Below, one piece after another: positions 23,809-32,725 of a stretch of 64,000 nucleotides of DNA. Both the position numbers and the translations under genes were made by a program. Numbering within the stretch: position 1 is the first letter of the stretch; each line of letters starts with the position of its first letter. The notes beneath the pieces were generated by a model. That model made no database searches. It was not told where the DNA came from and saw nothing but the letters and a program-made list of their open reading frames with translations. Location: NCBI GenBank assembly GCA_001184205.1, contig LBMP01000002.1, forward strand, positions 326,725 through 390,724. The letters run 5' to 3'. Origin of the DNA: Desulfocarbo indianensis (GTDB lineage: Bacteria; Desulfobacterota; Desulfarculia; Desulfarculales; Desulfarculaceae).

Positions 23809-26499
23809 TTAGCGTGTCGCGGTTTTTTGCCCATGGTTCAGGGCCTTGCTCACGGTGTCCAGGAGCAGCGCCCGGTCCACCGGCTTGTGCAGGATGGCGA
23901 ACACCGGCGTCGCCCCCTGGGGCGGCCGCTCCCAAACGCTTTCGGCGGCCCAGCCCGTCAAGAGGATCACCGGCGGCGTTTCCCGGCCCCGGCTTTGCGC
24001 CAGTTCCCCGAAACGGCTGGCCACGTCCCAGCCCGTGCCGTCGGGCAGGCCCAGGTCGCACAGCAAAATATCGGGAGAGCCGTGCTCCAGATGGGCGTAG
24101 GCCTCGCTCAGGCGGGAGGCCAGGCTGACTTTCAGGCCGGCGTCTTCCAGGGTGGCGGTGAGGCCCATGGCCACCAGGGCTTCGTCTTCCACCAATAGCA
24201 CCTCCAGGCCGCGGTCTATGACCTGCGCCCGATTTTTCGCGGCCTGGCCGGGAGAGGCCTCGCAGAGGGGCAGGCGCAGATTGATGGTGGCGCCGCGGTT
24301 GGGCTGGCTGTAGGCCGTGATGTCCCCGCCCAGGGAGCGCAGAATCCCCCGGCTGCTGGCCAGGCCCAGCCCCTGGCCGCTGACGCCCTTGGTGCTGAAA
24401 AAGGGCTGGAACACGCGGCTGCGGGTCTCTTCGTTCATGCCCGTGCCGGTGTCGCTGAAGGAGGCCTGGGCCCGCCCGCCGTCGCGCCAGGCCTTGATGG
24501 TCAAGGACCCGCCGTCGGGCATGGCCTCCACCGCGTTTTTGATGAGATTGAGAAACACCTCCATGAGCTCGCTGCGTTGGGCCTCCACGTGGAGGCTCTC
24601 CTCCAAATCCAGGCGGACCTTCACGGTGGACATGCCCATGTGGCGGAAAGCCGCCTTGGCTATCTCCACCGAGGAGGCCAGCACCTCGGCCAGATTCACC
24701 GTCTGGCGTAAGGCGTTGCCGGGCTGGCGGCGGCCCACGTAGGCGGTGAGCCGCTGCACCAGACCCCGCCCGCCTTCGGCGCTGCGCACCACGTTGTCCA
24801 AGAGGCGGCGCAGGCTGGTCTGGTTGCGGGAGGGCTTATCCAATTCGGAGCGGGCCGCCTGGGCGTTGCCCATGACCGCGGCCAGAAGGTTGTTGAAGTT
24901 GTGGGCCACGCCGGCGGTCAACTGGTTCAGGGTCTCCTCGGCCCGCAGGCGCTCGCTCACGTCGCGGCTGATGCCGAAGAGCGCCTCCTTTGGGCCCCAG
25001 CGCCCCTGGGTGACCTTGGTTTCCACGGGGATGGTTTCGCCGCGCTTGGTATAGAGGGGCACCAGGCAGGTGTCGCTGCGGCCCGCGATGAGGTCTTCCA
25101 TCACGTAGCCGGCCTCCTGCCGCCGGGCCGGAGGGTGCAGGCTCAAGATATACATGCCGCGCAGTTCCTCCAGGGAATAGCCCAGGCGTTCCACCGCCCT
25201 TTGGTTGGCGTGCAGGACATGGCCGCCGGGGGAGAGAATGAAAAGAAGGTCCTGCATGGAATCGAACAGGCGCTGCAGGTTGCCCTGGCTCTCCCGCAAG
25301 GCGCTTTCGGTGCGCTCACGCTCCTGAATCTCCCTGTGCAATTCTTCATTGGCGCTGAGCAATTCGGCGGTGCGCCGGCCGACTTCCTGTTCCAACAGGC
25401 TGCGGTTCCGGTTGAGCTCCTCCTCGGCCTGCTTGCGCTGGGTGATGTCGTGTAAAACCGAGAGCAGGGCCTTTTGTCCGCCCCACTCAATTATGCCGCC
25501 CGACCAGGCCAGGGTCAGCCGGCTCCCCTTTTGGGGGCTTACCGTGATTTCCTTTTCGCGCAGGGCGCCTTGTTCGAGCAACTGCTGGATGCCCTCTCTT
25601 CTTTGCTCCGGATCGAGCCACAGCCCCAGGTCAAGGGAAGTGCGGCCGATGAAGTCTTCTCGCTTGAAGCCGATGTCGCGCAGAAAAGCCTCGTTCACCT
25701 CCAGGAAGCGGCCGTCCTCCAGGTTGGAGACCACCATCCAATTGGGGCTGAACTGGAAGGCCTTCACGAAATGCTCCTGGGAGGCGCTAAGCTGGTTTTC
25801 CAGGTGGCGCATTTGCAGCGCCACGGTGAGCGCCATGCATATGGAGAGGCAGGCCGATACCAGCCACAGCACGGTGCCGCCCAGGGGCGAGCGCCAGCCC
25901 AGGGCGAAGGCGGCGTCGTGCAAGCCTCCGGCCAGCCACAGCGCCAGGCCGGTGGTCAGGAACAATATGTAGCCCGGCCGGGGCGGCCGCCACCAGCGCA
26001 GCCAGATCATCAATATGGAGGCGAGGTTCACGGCCAGGGCCACGCCGTAGATGGCCGGGCGCAGCAACCAGGACTGGGGGCGGCGCACTCCGCTTTGGGA
26101 CAAAAGCTCCAAGGGGGCCGCATAAATGGCGGGATGATCGATGAACAAGAGGGCCGCGCTGGCCGTTAGCCCCCAGAGCAGCAGAACCCGGGCTGTCCAA
26201 TCCGGTTTGGCCTCGCGCAGGGAAAGCGCGAACAGCCACCAGCAGGCGGGCACCCAGGCCAGGCCCAAAAGAATGAAGCGGTACCAAAACAAAATCCAAT
26301 TCTCTGAAAATTGATAGGCATATAGCACATAACCCAGAAAATAGAGGGAAAGAGAAGTGAAAAACAGGGTTATATAGCGTAATGGTTTGTAATTTAAGTA
26401 TAATAGGTAAGTAGATAGACAAAGCAGGGTCAGGGTGGTATTTACCACTAGTCCGACAAAGGCGCCGAGAGCGTAGGTGGGGATGTAGGATGGCAGCAC
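23809..26499 (-). CDS. Hybrid sensor histidine kinase with 7-TM N-terminus, two PAS domains and a receiver
   Basis: An 896-residue membrane kinase. Residues about 1-230 contain seven hydrophobic segments like the histidine-kinase N-terminal 7TM domain. Two PAS domains follow (about 250-365 and 410-525), with coiled-coil between, then the acceptor box VAHNFNNLLAAV, ATPase boxes LNLIKNAVEAM, DTGTGMNEE and GQGLGLA, and a receiver (LLVEDEALVA, LLCDLGLPDG). The GTG at 26499 is preferred because GGGGAG sits 5 bp upstream. Codons in the membrane region (26280-26420) are notably AT-richer than the surroundings. The divergent sigma-54 activator at 26774 is its likely partner. Confidence 0.9.
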   Translation of the reverse strand: MLPSYIPTYALGAFVGLVVNTTLTLLCLSTYLLYLNYKPLRYITLFFTSLSLYFLGYVLYAYQFSENWILFWYRFILLGLAWVPACWWLFALSLREAKPDWTARVLLLWGLTASAALLFIDHPAIYAAPLELLSQSGVRRPQSWLLRPAIYGVALAVNLASILMIWLRWWRPPRPGYILFLTTGLALWLAGGLHDAAFALGWRSPLGGTVLWLVSACLSICMALTVALQMRHLENQLSASQEHFVKAFQFSPNWMVVSNLEDGRFLEVNEAFLRDIGFKREDFIGRTSLDLGLWLDPEQRREGIQQLLEQGALREKEITVSPQKGSRLTLAWSGGIIEWGGQKALLSVLHDITQRKQAEEELNRNRSLLEQEVGRRTAELLSANEELHREIQERERTESALRESQGNLQRLFDSMQDLLFILSPGGHVLHANQRAVERLGYSLEELRGMYILSLHPPARRQEAGYVMEDLIAGRSDTCLVPLYTKRGETIPVETKVTQGRWGPKEALFGISRDVSERLRAEETLNQLTAGVAHNFNNLLAAVMGNAQAARSELDKPSRNQTSLRRLLDNVVRSAEGGRGLVQRLTAYVGRRQPGNALRQTVNLAEVLASSVEIAKAAFRHMGMSTVKVRLDLEESLHVEAQRSELMEVFLNLIKNAVEAMPDGGSLTIKAWRDGGRAQASFSDTGTGMNEETRSRVFQPFFSTKGVSGQGLGLASSRGILRSLGGDITAYSQPNRGATINLRLPLCEASPGQAAKNRAQVIDRGLEVLLVEDEALVAMGLTATLEDAGLKVSLASRLSEAYAHLEHGSPDILLCDLGLPDGTGWDVASRFGELAQSRGRETPPVILLTGWAAESVWERPPQGATPVFAILHKPVDRALLLDTVSKALNHGQKTATR

Positions 26500-26773
26500 T
26501 GCGACTCCCCTTGCCAAGAGCGGCGGGCCCCGCGCCTGACTGACCGATAGCGGCCAGCCGCTCAGGAAGGCGGCGGGGCAGGCGGGATGGAGAGCGCCCG
26601 CCGATAGGGCTCTGATACAAAGGGGGCCATCAAAGCGGCTTGGCGCGCGACGCGGTTCATCCTAGCAAGAGGCCGAGCCATCCGCAAGCCGCAAGCGCCA
26701 ACCAGCGCCAACCACGGTAAAAATCTCTATAAGCTTGAATTAAATGACCACCGTGCTGTAGATAATAATTATT
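26500..26773. promoter_or_regulatory. Divergent control region, kinase / sigma-54 activator
   Basis: 274 bp without a gene. The right end is strikingly AT-rich, with a perfect 14-bp palindrome ATAATAATTATTAT at 26762-26775 that overlaps the activator ATG. No Shine-Dalgarno sequence is visible in front of that ATG. The palindrome may be an operator or a translation-initiation structure. Confidence 0.45.
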
Positions 26774-28180
26774 ATGGCAAAAGTTCTAATCATTGACGAT
26801 GATCCAGGCATAGGAGACATGCTTACCAGGCTGGTGGCCCGCATGGACCACGAGGCCCAGACCGCCTTTAACTTGGCCGACGGCATGGCCATGGCGGACT
26901 CTCAGCCATTTGACGTAGTTTTTCTGGATGTTAGGCTGCCCGATGGCAATGGATTGGATGTGCTGTCCGAAATCCGCCGTTCGCCTTCCAATCCCGAGGT
27001 GATCATAATGACCGGCCAGGGCGACCCGGATGGGGCGGAGCTGGCCATAAAAAACGGCGCCTGGGATTATATCGAGAAACCGGCTTCCATAGACAAGATG
27101 CGCCTGCCCCTGATCCGCGCCCTGGAGTTCCGCAGCGAGCGCGCCACCACCAAAGTCCCCAGGATGCTGAAATCGGGCGGCATCGTGGGCAGCAGTCCGC
27201 CCATGCAGGCCAGCCTGAACGTTCTGGCCCAAGCCGCCTCCTCCGACGCCAACGTGCTGATAACCGGTGAAACCGGCACCGGCAAGGAGCTGTTCGCCAG
27301 GGGCATCCACCTGAACAGCTCGCGGGCGGAAAAAAGCTTCGTGGTGGTGGATTGCGCGGCCTTGCCGGAAACCCTGGTGGAAAGCCTGTTGTTCGGTCAT
27401 GAAAAGGGGTCCTTCACCGGCGCGGACAAGCGCCAGCGGGGGCTCATCGAGCAGGCCAACGGCGGCACCTTGTTTTTGGACGAGATCGGTGAACTGCCCC
27501 TCAGCATGCAGCGCAGCTTCCTGCGGGTGATCCAGGAGCGCCGCTTCCGGCCGGTGGGGGCCGATCATGAGAAACAAAGCGATTTCCGCCTGATATGCGC
27601 CACCAACCGCGATTTGGAGGCCATGATCCAGGAAGGGCGTTTCCGCGAGGATCTGTTTTTCCGGCTGCGGGCCTTTTTGCTGGAGCTGCCGCCCCTGCGC
27701 GAGCATCTGGAAGACCTGCCGGAACTGGTAAGCCATCACCTGGCCAAGCTTTGCGAACGCTACGATATCAAAGTAAAAACCTGGTCGCCTGATTTATTGG
27801 ATACCTTGTCCGCCCACCATTGGCCCGGCAACGTGCGCGAACTGCTCAACGTCTTGGACCGCAGCATAGCCGCGGCGGGCCAGGAACCCATCCTGTTCCC
27901 TTATCACCTTCCCACCTATCTGAGGGTGCAGGTGGCCCGCGCCTCGGTGGGCAAGAACGCGCGGCCCGAGCCCAACGCCGACGCGCCCCTGGGCCCCAGG
28001 ACCTTGGGCACCCTTAAAATGGCGCGCGAATCAGCCCTGGACAAGGCGGAAAAGAGCTATCTCGAGGAACTGATGCACAATACCGGCGGCGATATCAAGC
28101 TGGCCTGCCGAATCTCGGACCTTTCGCGGGGCCGGCTCTACGCTGTCATGAAAAAGCACGGGGTGCGCCGCCCGAAGTGA
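26774..28180 (+). CDS. Sigma-54-dependent response regulator (NtrC family)
   Basis: A 468-residue activator. The receiver has acidic residues in IIDDDPG, phospho-acceptor Asp52 in FLDVRLPDG, and Lys in YIEKP. The AAA+ domain (about 140-370) has Walker A GETGTGKE, the sigma-54 contact loop GSFTGA (Ser in place of the usual Ala), Walker B TLFLDEIGELP, and an R-finger region. A Fis-type helix-turn-helix closes the protein (IKLACRISDLSRGRLYAVMKKHGV). It would drive promoters recognised by RpoN in response to the divergent hybrid kinase. Its targets are unknown. Confidence 0.93.
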   Translation: MAKVLIIDDDPGIGDMLTRLVARMDHEAQTAFNLADGMAMADSQPFDVVFLDVRLPDGNGLDVLSEIRRSPSNPEVIIMTGQGDPDGAELAIKNGAWDYIEKPASIDKMRLPLIRALEFRSERATTKVPRMLKSGGIVGSSPPMQASLNVLAQAASSDANVLITGETGTGKELFARGIHLNSSRAEKSFVVVDCAALPETLVESLLFGHEKGSFTGADKRQRGLIEQANGGTLFLDEIGELPLSMQRSFLRVIQERRFRPVGADHEKQSDFRLICATNRDLEAMIQEGRFREDLFFRLRAFLLELPPLREHLEDLPELVSHHLAKLCERYDIKVKTWSPDLLDTLSAHHWPGNVRELLNVLDRSIAAAGQEPILFPYHLPTYLRVQVARASVGKNARPEPNADAPLGPRTLGTLKMARESALDKAEKSYLEELMHNTGGDIKLACRISDLSRGRLYAVMKKHGVRRPK

Positions 28181-28397
28181 TGATTCCGCTGTTTTGTCAT
28201 TTTTCCCGGTACGCTGTCACGCCAAAAAAGACAAATATCCTGATATTCATGGGCCCAAACCAGCCCCGTTTTCGGTTTTGGCCGGCAACTGGCTGAAATC
28301 ATTGGACTCGGTTGCGGGCCTTCCGCTGGCACGATTGTTGATTCGTCCGTTGGGAGAGAGGGGGTTTTTTTGCTTGTCCCGGGGAAGCTGCGAGGCC
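28181..28397. other. Intergenic region
   Basis: 217 bp after the sigma-54 activator. I see no gene, clear promoter or terminator. Reading frame is open through much of it, but the upstream part lacks codon bias and a start with a ribosome binding site. Confidence 0.3.
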
Positions 28398-28796
28398 ATG
28401 AGCATAGTCTGTTTTCTGCCGGCCGGAATCCCAGAGCTGGACTTTTTGCGCCAGGAGTTGGGAAACGCCATCGCGGGGCGCGCCGTGGAGTATTGCCAGG
28501 ATTTGCCCCAATTGCTGGGCAGGCTGCGCCAGCCCCGGCCCCAGGTCAGCCTGGCGCTGCTGGCGGCGCCGGATAGGGCGGTGCTGGAAGGGCTTCTGGC
28601 GGAAAGGACCGCTTTCGCCTATCTGCCGGTGGTGCTTCTCATGGGCGATGGCGGCGAGGCCGCCCTGGCCCAGGCCCATTTGCTGGCCCCGCGGGTGCTG
28701 GTTGATCTGGGGCGGGACCCCGGCGCCATCAAGGACGTAATCTGCAAAATATTGTCACGCCTGCGGGGCTTTTCGCCGCGAACTATATATAATTAA
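28398..28796 (+). CDS. Hypothetical protein, 132 aa
   Basis: Not recognised. The ATG at 28398 gives MSIVCFLPAGIPELDFLRQELG. Alternating hydrophobic strands (SIVCFLPAG, VSLALLAAP, LPVVLLMGD, PRVLVDLG) and helices suggest a small alpha/beta fold like a receiver or P-loop-like domain, but the acidic pocket and Lys of a receiver are absent. The binding site is weak (GAGG 2 bp away, or GGGAAG further up). It sits between a sigma-54 activator and comB on the same strand and may be transcribed with comB (31 bp gap). Confidence 0.6.
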   Translation: MSIVCFLPAGIPELDFLRQELGNAIAGRAVEYCQDLPQLLGRLRQPRPQVSLALLAAPDRAVLEGLLAERTAFAYLPVVLLMGDGGEAALAQAHLLAPRVLVDLGRDPGAIKDVICKILSRLRGFSPRTIYN

Positions 28797-28827
28797 AGTA
28801 TGTTTTAGCCAAGATGGCGGTGGCCCC

Positions 28828-29499
28828 ATGCAAGTGGAAATAATCAGCGGTCTGCGAAATCTGGAAAGCCTGCCAGGCCTGGTGGTGGTGCTGGATATTT
28901 TCCGGGCCAGCAACACCATCATAGCCCTCTTGGCCCACGGCGCGGCCGAGGTGGTGCTGATATCGGATTTGGAAGAGGCCCGGCGGCTGCGGGCGCGGCG
29001 GCCGGGGAGGCTGCTTCTGGGAGAGCGGCAGGGGATCACTCCCCCCGATTTCGACGGCGGCAATTCGCCGGTGGAGGCCGGGGCGGGCGCTTTCGCCGGC
29101 CGGCGGGTGATCCTCACCACCTCGGCCGGCACCCAGGCGGTGGGCAGGCTGCGCCGGGCGGCCAGGGTGTTTTTCGGCTCCTTCGCCAATGCCGCCGCCC
29201 TGTGCCGGGCGCTCAAGACCTTTGGGCAGGAGCCGGTTTACCTTTTGCCCATGGGATTGGAAGCCAGGGAGCCCGCCCTGGAGGATGAGCTGGCCGCCCG
29301 CTATCTGGCCGGGTTGCTGCAAGGGCGGCCGCTGGATTTCAAGGAGATCCGGCCGCAACTCCTGGCTTGCGATGGAGCCGACCGGCTGCGCTCCCTGAAT
29401 CAGCATGCCGACCTGGAATTCTGCACCACTCTGGACAGCCAGCAAACGGTGCCGGTGGTGGATTACGATCCCCTGCCTCATGCCAGGCCCCTGGCCTGA
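28828..29499 (+). CDS. comB: 2-phosphosulfolactate phosphatase
   Basis: A ComB-family Mg2+-dependent phosphatase, 223 residues, converting 2-phosphosulfolactate to sulfolactate. The family signatures are present: VVVLDIFRASNTI at about 19-31, LLGERQGITPPDFDGGNSP near 69-87, and RVILTTSAGTQAV near 92-104. ComB is best known from coenzyme M synthesis in methanogens, but bacteria without coenzyme M also carry it, and its bacterial role is uncertain. No other sulfolactate genes (comA, comC) are in this window. A terminator follows downstream. Confidence 0.85.
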   Translation: MQVEIISGLRNLESLPGLVVVLDIFRASNTIIALLAHGAAEVVLISDLEEARRLRARRPGRLLLGERQGITPPDFDGGNSPVEAGAGAFAGRRVILTTSAGTQAVGRLRRAARVFFGSFANAAALCRALKTFGQEPVYLLPMGLEAREPALEDELAARYLAGLLQGRPLDFKEIRPQLLACDGADRLRSLNQHADLEFCTTLDSQQTVPVVDYDPLPHARPLA

Positions 29500-29607
29500 G
29501 CCCAGCCGGCGGGTTCAAGGGAAAGCGCCGGGGGCTTCCCAATTAGCGGGCCCTGTATTCGCGCGGCCTGGCAGCCGGGTGCTGGGCTTGGAATCATAGG
29601 CGCGATA

Positions 29608-29639
29608 GCAAGGAGCGCCCCTTTCGGGACGCTCCTTGC
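29608..29639. terminator. Bidirectional terminator, comB / rubrerythrin
   Basis: Perfect 10-bp stem GCAAGGAGCG / CGCTCCTTGC with a 12-nt loop, between the convergent comB and rubrerythrin genes. Confidence 0.75.
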
Positions 29640-29659
29640 GCGATGCGGTTCGATCAGCC

Positions 29660-30157
29660 TTAGTCGATCTTGATGAAGCGGTCGCCCTTGGCGTTACAGA
29701 CCGGGCAGCGCTCGGGGTGCTCTTTTTCCGCGGTATAGCCGCACACCGGACACACCCAATAGGCGTATTGCGCCATATCCTTGGCCAGGCCGTCCAGAAG
29801 CTGCTGGTACAGGCCGGCGTGGATTTGCTCCACCTCGTTGGCGTAGCTGAAGGAGCGCTCCGCTTCCTTGTTGCCCTCCGCCTGGGCCGCGGCGATCATG
29901 CCGGGATACATGTTCTTGAACTCGTGGGTCTCGCCGGCCACGGCTTCCTTCAGGTTGTCGGCGGTGGAGCCGATGCCCTTGAGGGCGCGCAGGTGGTTAT
30001 GGGCGTGGATGGTCTCGGCCTCGGCGGCGGCCCGGAAAAGGCGCGCGACCTGGGGATAGCCTTCCTCGTCGGCCTTTTTGGCGAAAGCCAAGTATTTGCG
30101 GTTGGCCTGGGATTCGCCGGCAAAAGCTTCCTGCAAATTGTCAGTGGTCTTGCTCAT
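29660..30157 (-). CDS. rbr: Rubrerythrin
   Basis: A 165-residue non-haem iron peroxidase. The N-terminal four-helix domain contributes the diiron ligands in FAGESQANRKY, AAAEAETIHAHNH, VAGETHEF and YANEVEQIHAG. The C-terminal rubredoxin domain has CPVCGY and CPVCNA iron ligands. It reduces hydrogen peroxide with electrons from rubredoxin or similar donors, a key defence in anaerobes. AGGAGGGG precedes the ATG. The gene diverges from a QueG-like Fe-S protein; the shared region has an AT-rich inverted repeat that may bind a PerR- or Fur-type regulator. Confidence 0.96.
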   Translation of the reverse strand: MSKTTDNLQEAFAGESQANRKYLAFAKKADEEGYPQVARLFRAAAEAETIHAHNHLRALKGIGSTADNLKEAVAGETHEFKNMYPGMIAAAQAEGNKEAERSFSYANEVEQIHAGLYQQLLDGLAKDMAQYAYWVCPVCGYTAEKEHPERCPVCNAKGDRFIKID

Positions 30158-30204
30158 GATATGTTCCCCTCCTTTTTCAAATTACACAAAAAGTCTTTTC
30201 AATG

Positions 30205-30242
30205 AGGGGTGGAAACCCCTACTTGAGAATTATTACTAATTA
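30205..30242. promoter_or_regulatory. Candidate operator and leader hairpin upstream of rubrerythrin
   Basis: AATTATTACTAATTA (30228-30242) contains the inverted repeat ATTA-N4-TAAT, of the general AT-rich type bound by PerR/Fur proteins. Next to it, AGGGGT-GGAA-ACCCCT (30205-30220) is a perfect 6-bp hairpin in the rubrerythrin leader. No regulator gene is nearby, so the assignment is tentative. Confidence 0.35.
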
Positions 30243-30363
30243 AGATAACAGAGACCGTTGAGGTCCGCAATAAAAAAATTATGCGCCTCCGCCCCGAGGG
30301 TGACAAGAGCCCAGTATATACGTATAGTTTTAAATAAACTCATCGGAATCGGCGGAGGCTTCC

Positions 30364-31239
30364 ATGTCAGGCAATTTGAGCCAAGACCCGGCGGCATGGG
30401 TGGAAAATTATGTAAAAGAATTCGTGGCCCAGTCGCCGGATAACGATCTGGGGCTTTCAGAGCCCGAGACGGCCTGGGACGAGCCCCTGGTGGGCGTGGC
30501 CGCCGGCGACGACCCTCTGTGGCGGGCCTGCAAGGAGCACATAGGCGATTTCTTCTGGACGCCGCAGGAGGTTTTCAACCTGACCTATCCCCAGGCTCCG
30601 GCGGAGGGCGGGGAATTGAGCGTGGTGGCCTGGGTGCTGCCCCAGACCGCTGCCACCCGCCGGGAGAACGCGGCTGAAGATGTTTATCCTTCCCAGCGTT
30701 GGGCCGGCGCCCGCCACAAGGGCGAGCAGTTCAACGCCATGCTGCGCAAAAACCTGGGCGACGCCTTGAAGGTGCAGGGGGTGCCGGCGGTGGCTCCCAT
30801 GCTTTCGCCCGCCTGGGATTGGCAAGAATCGGCCCGCTACGGTTTCGCCTCCAATTGGTCCGAACGCCACGCCGCCCACATAGCCGGCCTGGGCACCTTC
30901 GGCCTGTGCGACGGCCTGATCACCGCCAAGGGCAAGGCGGTGCGGGTGGGCTCCCTGGTGGCCCGGCTCCCCCTGCCGGCCACGCCGCGGCCCTATGCCG
31001 GCATCCACGACTATTGCCTTTTCTACAGCCAGGGCAATTGCGGCAAGTGCGTGCCCCGCTGCCCGGTGAAGGCCCTGGGGCCCCAAGGCCACGACAAGAA
31101 GAAATGCTCCAAGCACGTCAAGGGCAACTGTCCCGACTACATAGAAAAGAACTACGGTTTTAAAACCGACGCCTGCGGTTTGTGCCAGGTCGGCGTGCCT
31201 TGCATGGATCACATCCCGGTCAAGCAAGAGGGGGATTAG
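30364..31239 (+). CDS. QueG-like 4Fe-4S protein
   Basis: A 291-residue cytoplasmic protein related to epoxyqueuosine reductase. The region HAAHIAGLGTFGLCDGLITAKGKAVRVGSLV (about 175-205) matches the corrinoid/Fe-S reductase group that includes QueG. Cysteine motifs follow: CGKCVPRCPVKAL and then CSKH, CPDY, CGLCQVGVPC, enough for two clusters, although the order differs from classical QueG. Function is therefore uncertain: it may be a related reductase rather than true QueG. Downstream are tpx (31-bp gap) and an MBL hydrolase on the same strand, and rubrerythrin is divergent, so a role in redox stress is possible. Confidence 0.78.
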   Translation: MSGNLSQDPAAWVENYVKEFVAQSPDNDLGLSEPETAWDEPLVGVAAGDDPLWRACKEHIGDFFWTPQEVFNLTYPQAPAEGGELSVVAWVLPQTAATRRENAAEDVYPSQRWAGARHKGEQFNAMLRKNLGDALKVQGVPAVAPMLSPAWDWQESARYGFASNWSERHAAHIAGLGTFGLCDGLITAKGKAVRVGSLVARLPLPATPRPYAGIHDYCLFYSQGNCGKCVPRCPVKALGPQGHDKKKCSKHVKGNCPDYIEKNYGFKTDACGLCQVGVPCMDHIPVKQEGD

Positions 31240-31270
31240 CCATTCTATCCATAAGGAAGGAGATTCAGGC

Positions 31271-31786
31271 ATGAGCGAAAGAGCTGGAGCGGCCACTTTC
31301 ATGGGAGCGCCCTTGACCCTTTTGGGCGATGAACTCCAGGCGGGCGGCCAGGCCCCGGATTGCGTCCTATTGGATAACGATCTGAAGGAAGTCAAGCTTT
31401 CCGCTTGGGCCGACAAGGTGCGGGTGATAGCCACGGTGCCCAGCCTGGACACGCCGGTGTGCGACATGGAAACCAGGCGCTTCAACACCGAGGCGGCGAG
31501 CCTTGGCGGCGACGTGGTGATTCTCACCGTGAGCATGGACCTGCCCTTTGCCCAAAAACGCTGGTGCGGCGCGGCCGGGGTTGATAGAGTCATAACCCTG
31601 TCCGATCATCGGGAGGCCGCCCTGGGGAAAGCCTTCGGGGTGCTTATAAAGGAACTGCGGCTTTTGGCCCGCGCCGTGTTCGTGATAGATAAAACCGGCA
31701 AGATTCGCCACGCCCAGTTGGTGAAGGAGGTTTCCCAGGAGCCGGATTACGCGGCGGCGCTGGAGGCGGTCAAGAAGTGCGCTTGA
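31271..31786 (+). CDS. tpx: Thiol peroxidase (lipid hydroperoxide peroxidase)
   Basis: A 171-residue atypical 2-Cys peroxiredoxin. The peroxidatic Cys lies in VPSLDTPVCDMETRRFN (residue about 64), and the resolving Cys in QKRWCGAAGVDRVITLSDHR near 98, both in Tpx-typical context; FGVLIKELRLLARAVFVID closes the fold. It reduces peroxides using thioredoxin. AAGGAAGGAG precedes the ATG. It is probably in an operon with the QueG-like protein upstream and the MBL hydrolase 16 bp downstream. Confidence 0.95.
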   Translation: MSERAGAATFMGAPLTLLGDELQAGGQAPDCVLLDNDLKEVKLSAWADKVRVIATVPSLDTPVCDMETRRFNTEAASLGGDVVILTVSMDLPFAQKRWCGAAGVDRVITLSDHREAALGKAFGVLIKELRLLARAVFVIDKTGKIRHAQLVKEVSQEPDYAAALEAVKKCA

Positions 31787-31802
31787 GTCAGGGAGCGGTG
31801 GC

Positions 31803-32723
31803 ATGGCCGCGGCGGAGGTTCTCAGCGGGTTATATTTCATCCAGCGGGGTTATCTGAACGGCAACCATTTCGCCTGGAACGGGCCGGAGCCGGTCTTGAT
31901 CGACACCGCCTACGCCGGCGGCTGGCCGCGAACCCGGGCCGAACTGGCCGCGCTGGGCGTGGAGCCGGCCCGGGTGGGCCTCATAATCAGCACCCACACT
32001 CATTGCGACCACATCGGGGCCAATCGCCGCATCCAGGACGCCTCGGGCTGCCGCATAGCCCTGCATCCCGCGGGCGCCGGTTTCATGCGGACGGGCGACG
32101 CGCGTTCCCCCTGGTGGAGCTACTACGCCCAGGAAGCCGAGTTCTTCCAGCCCACGGACGAGCTGGGCGACGGCCAGACCATTAAGGTGGGGCCCCATGA
32201 GTTCCTGGTCCTGCACACGCCCGGCCACGCGGCCGACGGCTTGGCGCTCTACCACGCCAAGGACAAGGTGCTGATCAGTTCCGACACCCTCTGGGAAAAG
32301 GACCTGGCGGTGATGACCCTGGGGGTGGAGGGGCCGGACGCGGTGGATCAGGCCCTGGCCAGCCTGGAGCGCCTGGCCGGGCTGGAGGTGCGCCTGGCGT
32401 TTCCCGGCCACGGCCCGGCCTTCAGCGGCTTCGCCGAGGCCTTGCGCCTCTCGCGCCGGCGCTATCTGGCCTACCTGAAGGACCCCGAGCGCCTGTGGCG
32501 GGATCAATTGAAGCGCATATTCATCTTCACCCTGCTCATGCACGGCCCGGTGGATGAAAAAGAGCTGCTGGGAAAGCTCCTGGCCGCGCCCTGGTACCCG
32601 GAAACCGCCAGCCGGCTCGCCGCCGAGCCGGCCGAGCTGTTCCGGGATACCGCGGCGCTGCTGCGCGCCAAGGGCCTGGTGAAAGAGGGGCCGGCCGGGA
32701 TTTTCACCACGGTGGCGGCCTGA
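31803..32723 (+). CDS. Metallo-beta-lactamase-fold hydrolase
   Basis: A 306-residue glyoxalase-II-like metallohydrolase. Metal-binding residues are in STHTHCDHIG (residues about 63-72), the His of HTPGHAADG near 142, SSDTLW (bridging Asp), and FPGHGPAF. The C-terminal 90 residues form a helical winged-helix-like extension typical of the LACTB2/glyoxalase II-like group. Its substrate is unknown. It probably belongs to the same transcript as tpx. The MITE-like repeat at 32726 starts 2 bp after its stop codon. Confidence 0.88.
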   Translation: MAAAEVLSGLYFIQRGYLNGNHFAWNGPEPVLIDTAYAGGWPRTRAELAALGVEPARVGLIISTHTHCDHIGANRRIQDASGCRIALHPAGAGFMRTGDARSPWWSYYAQEAEFFQPTDELGDGQTIKVGPHEFLVLHTPGHAADGLALYHAKDKVLISSDTLWEKDLAVMTLGVEGPDAVDQALASLERLAGLEVRLAFPGHGPAFSGFAEALRLSRRRYLAYLKDPERLWRDQLKRIFIFTLLMHGPVDEKELLGKLLAAPWYPETASRLAAEPAELFRDTAALLRAKGLVKEGPAGIFTTVAA

Positions 32724-32725
32724 GT

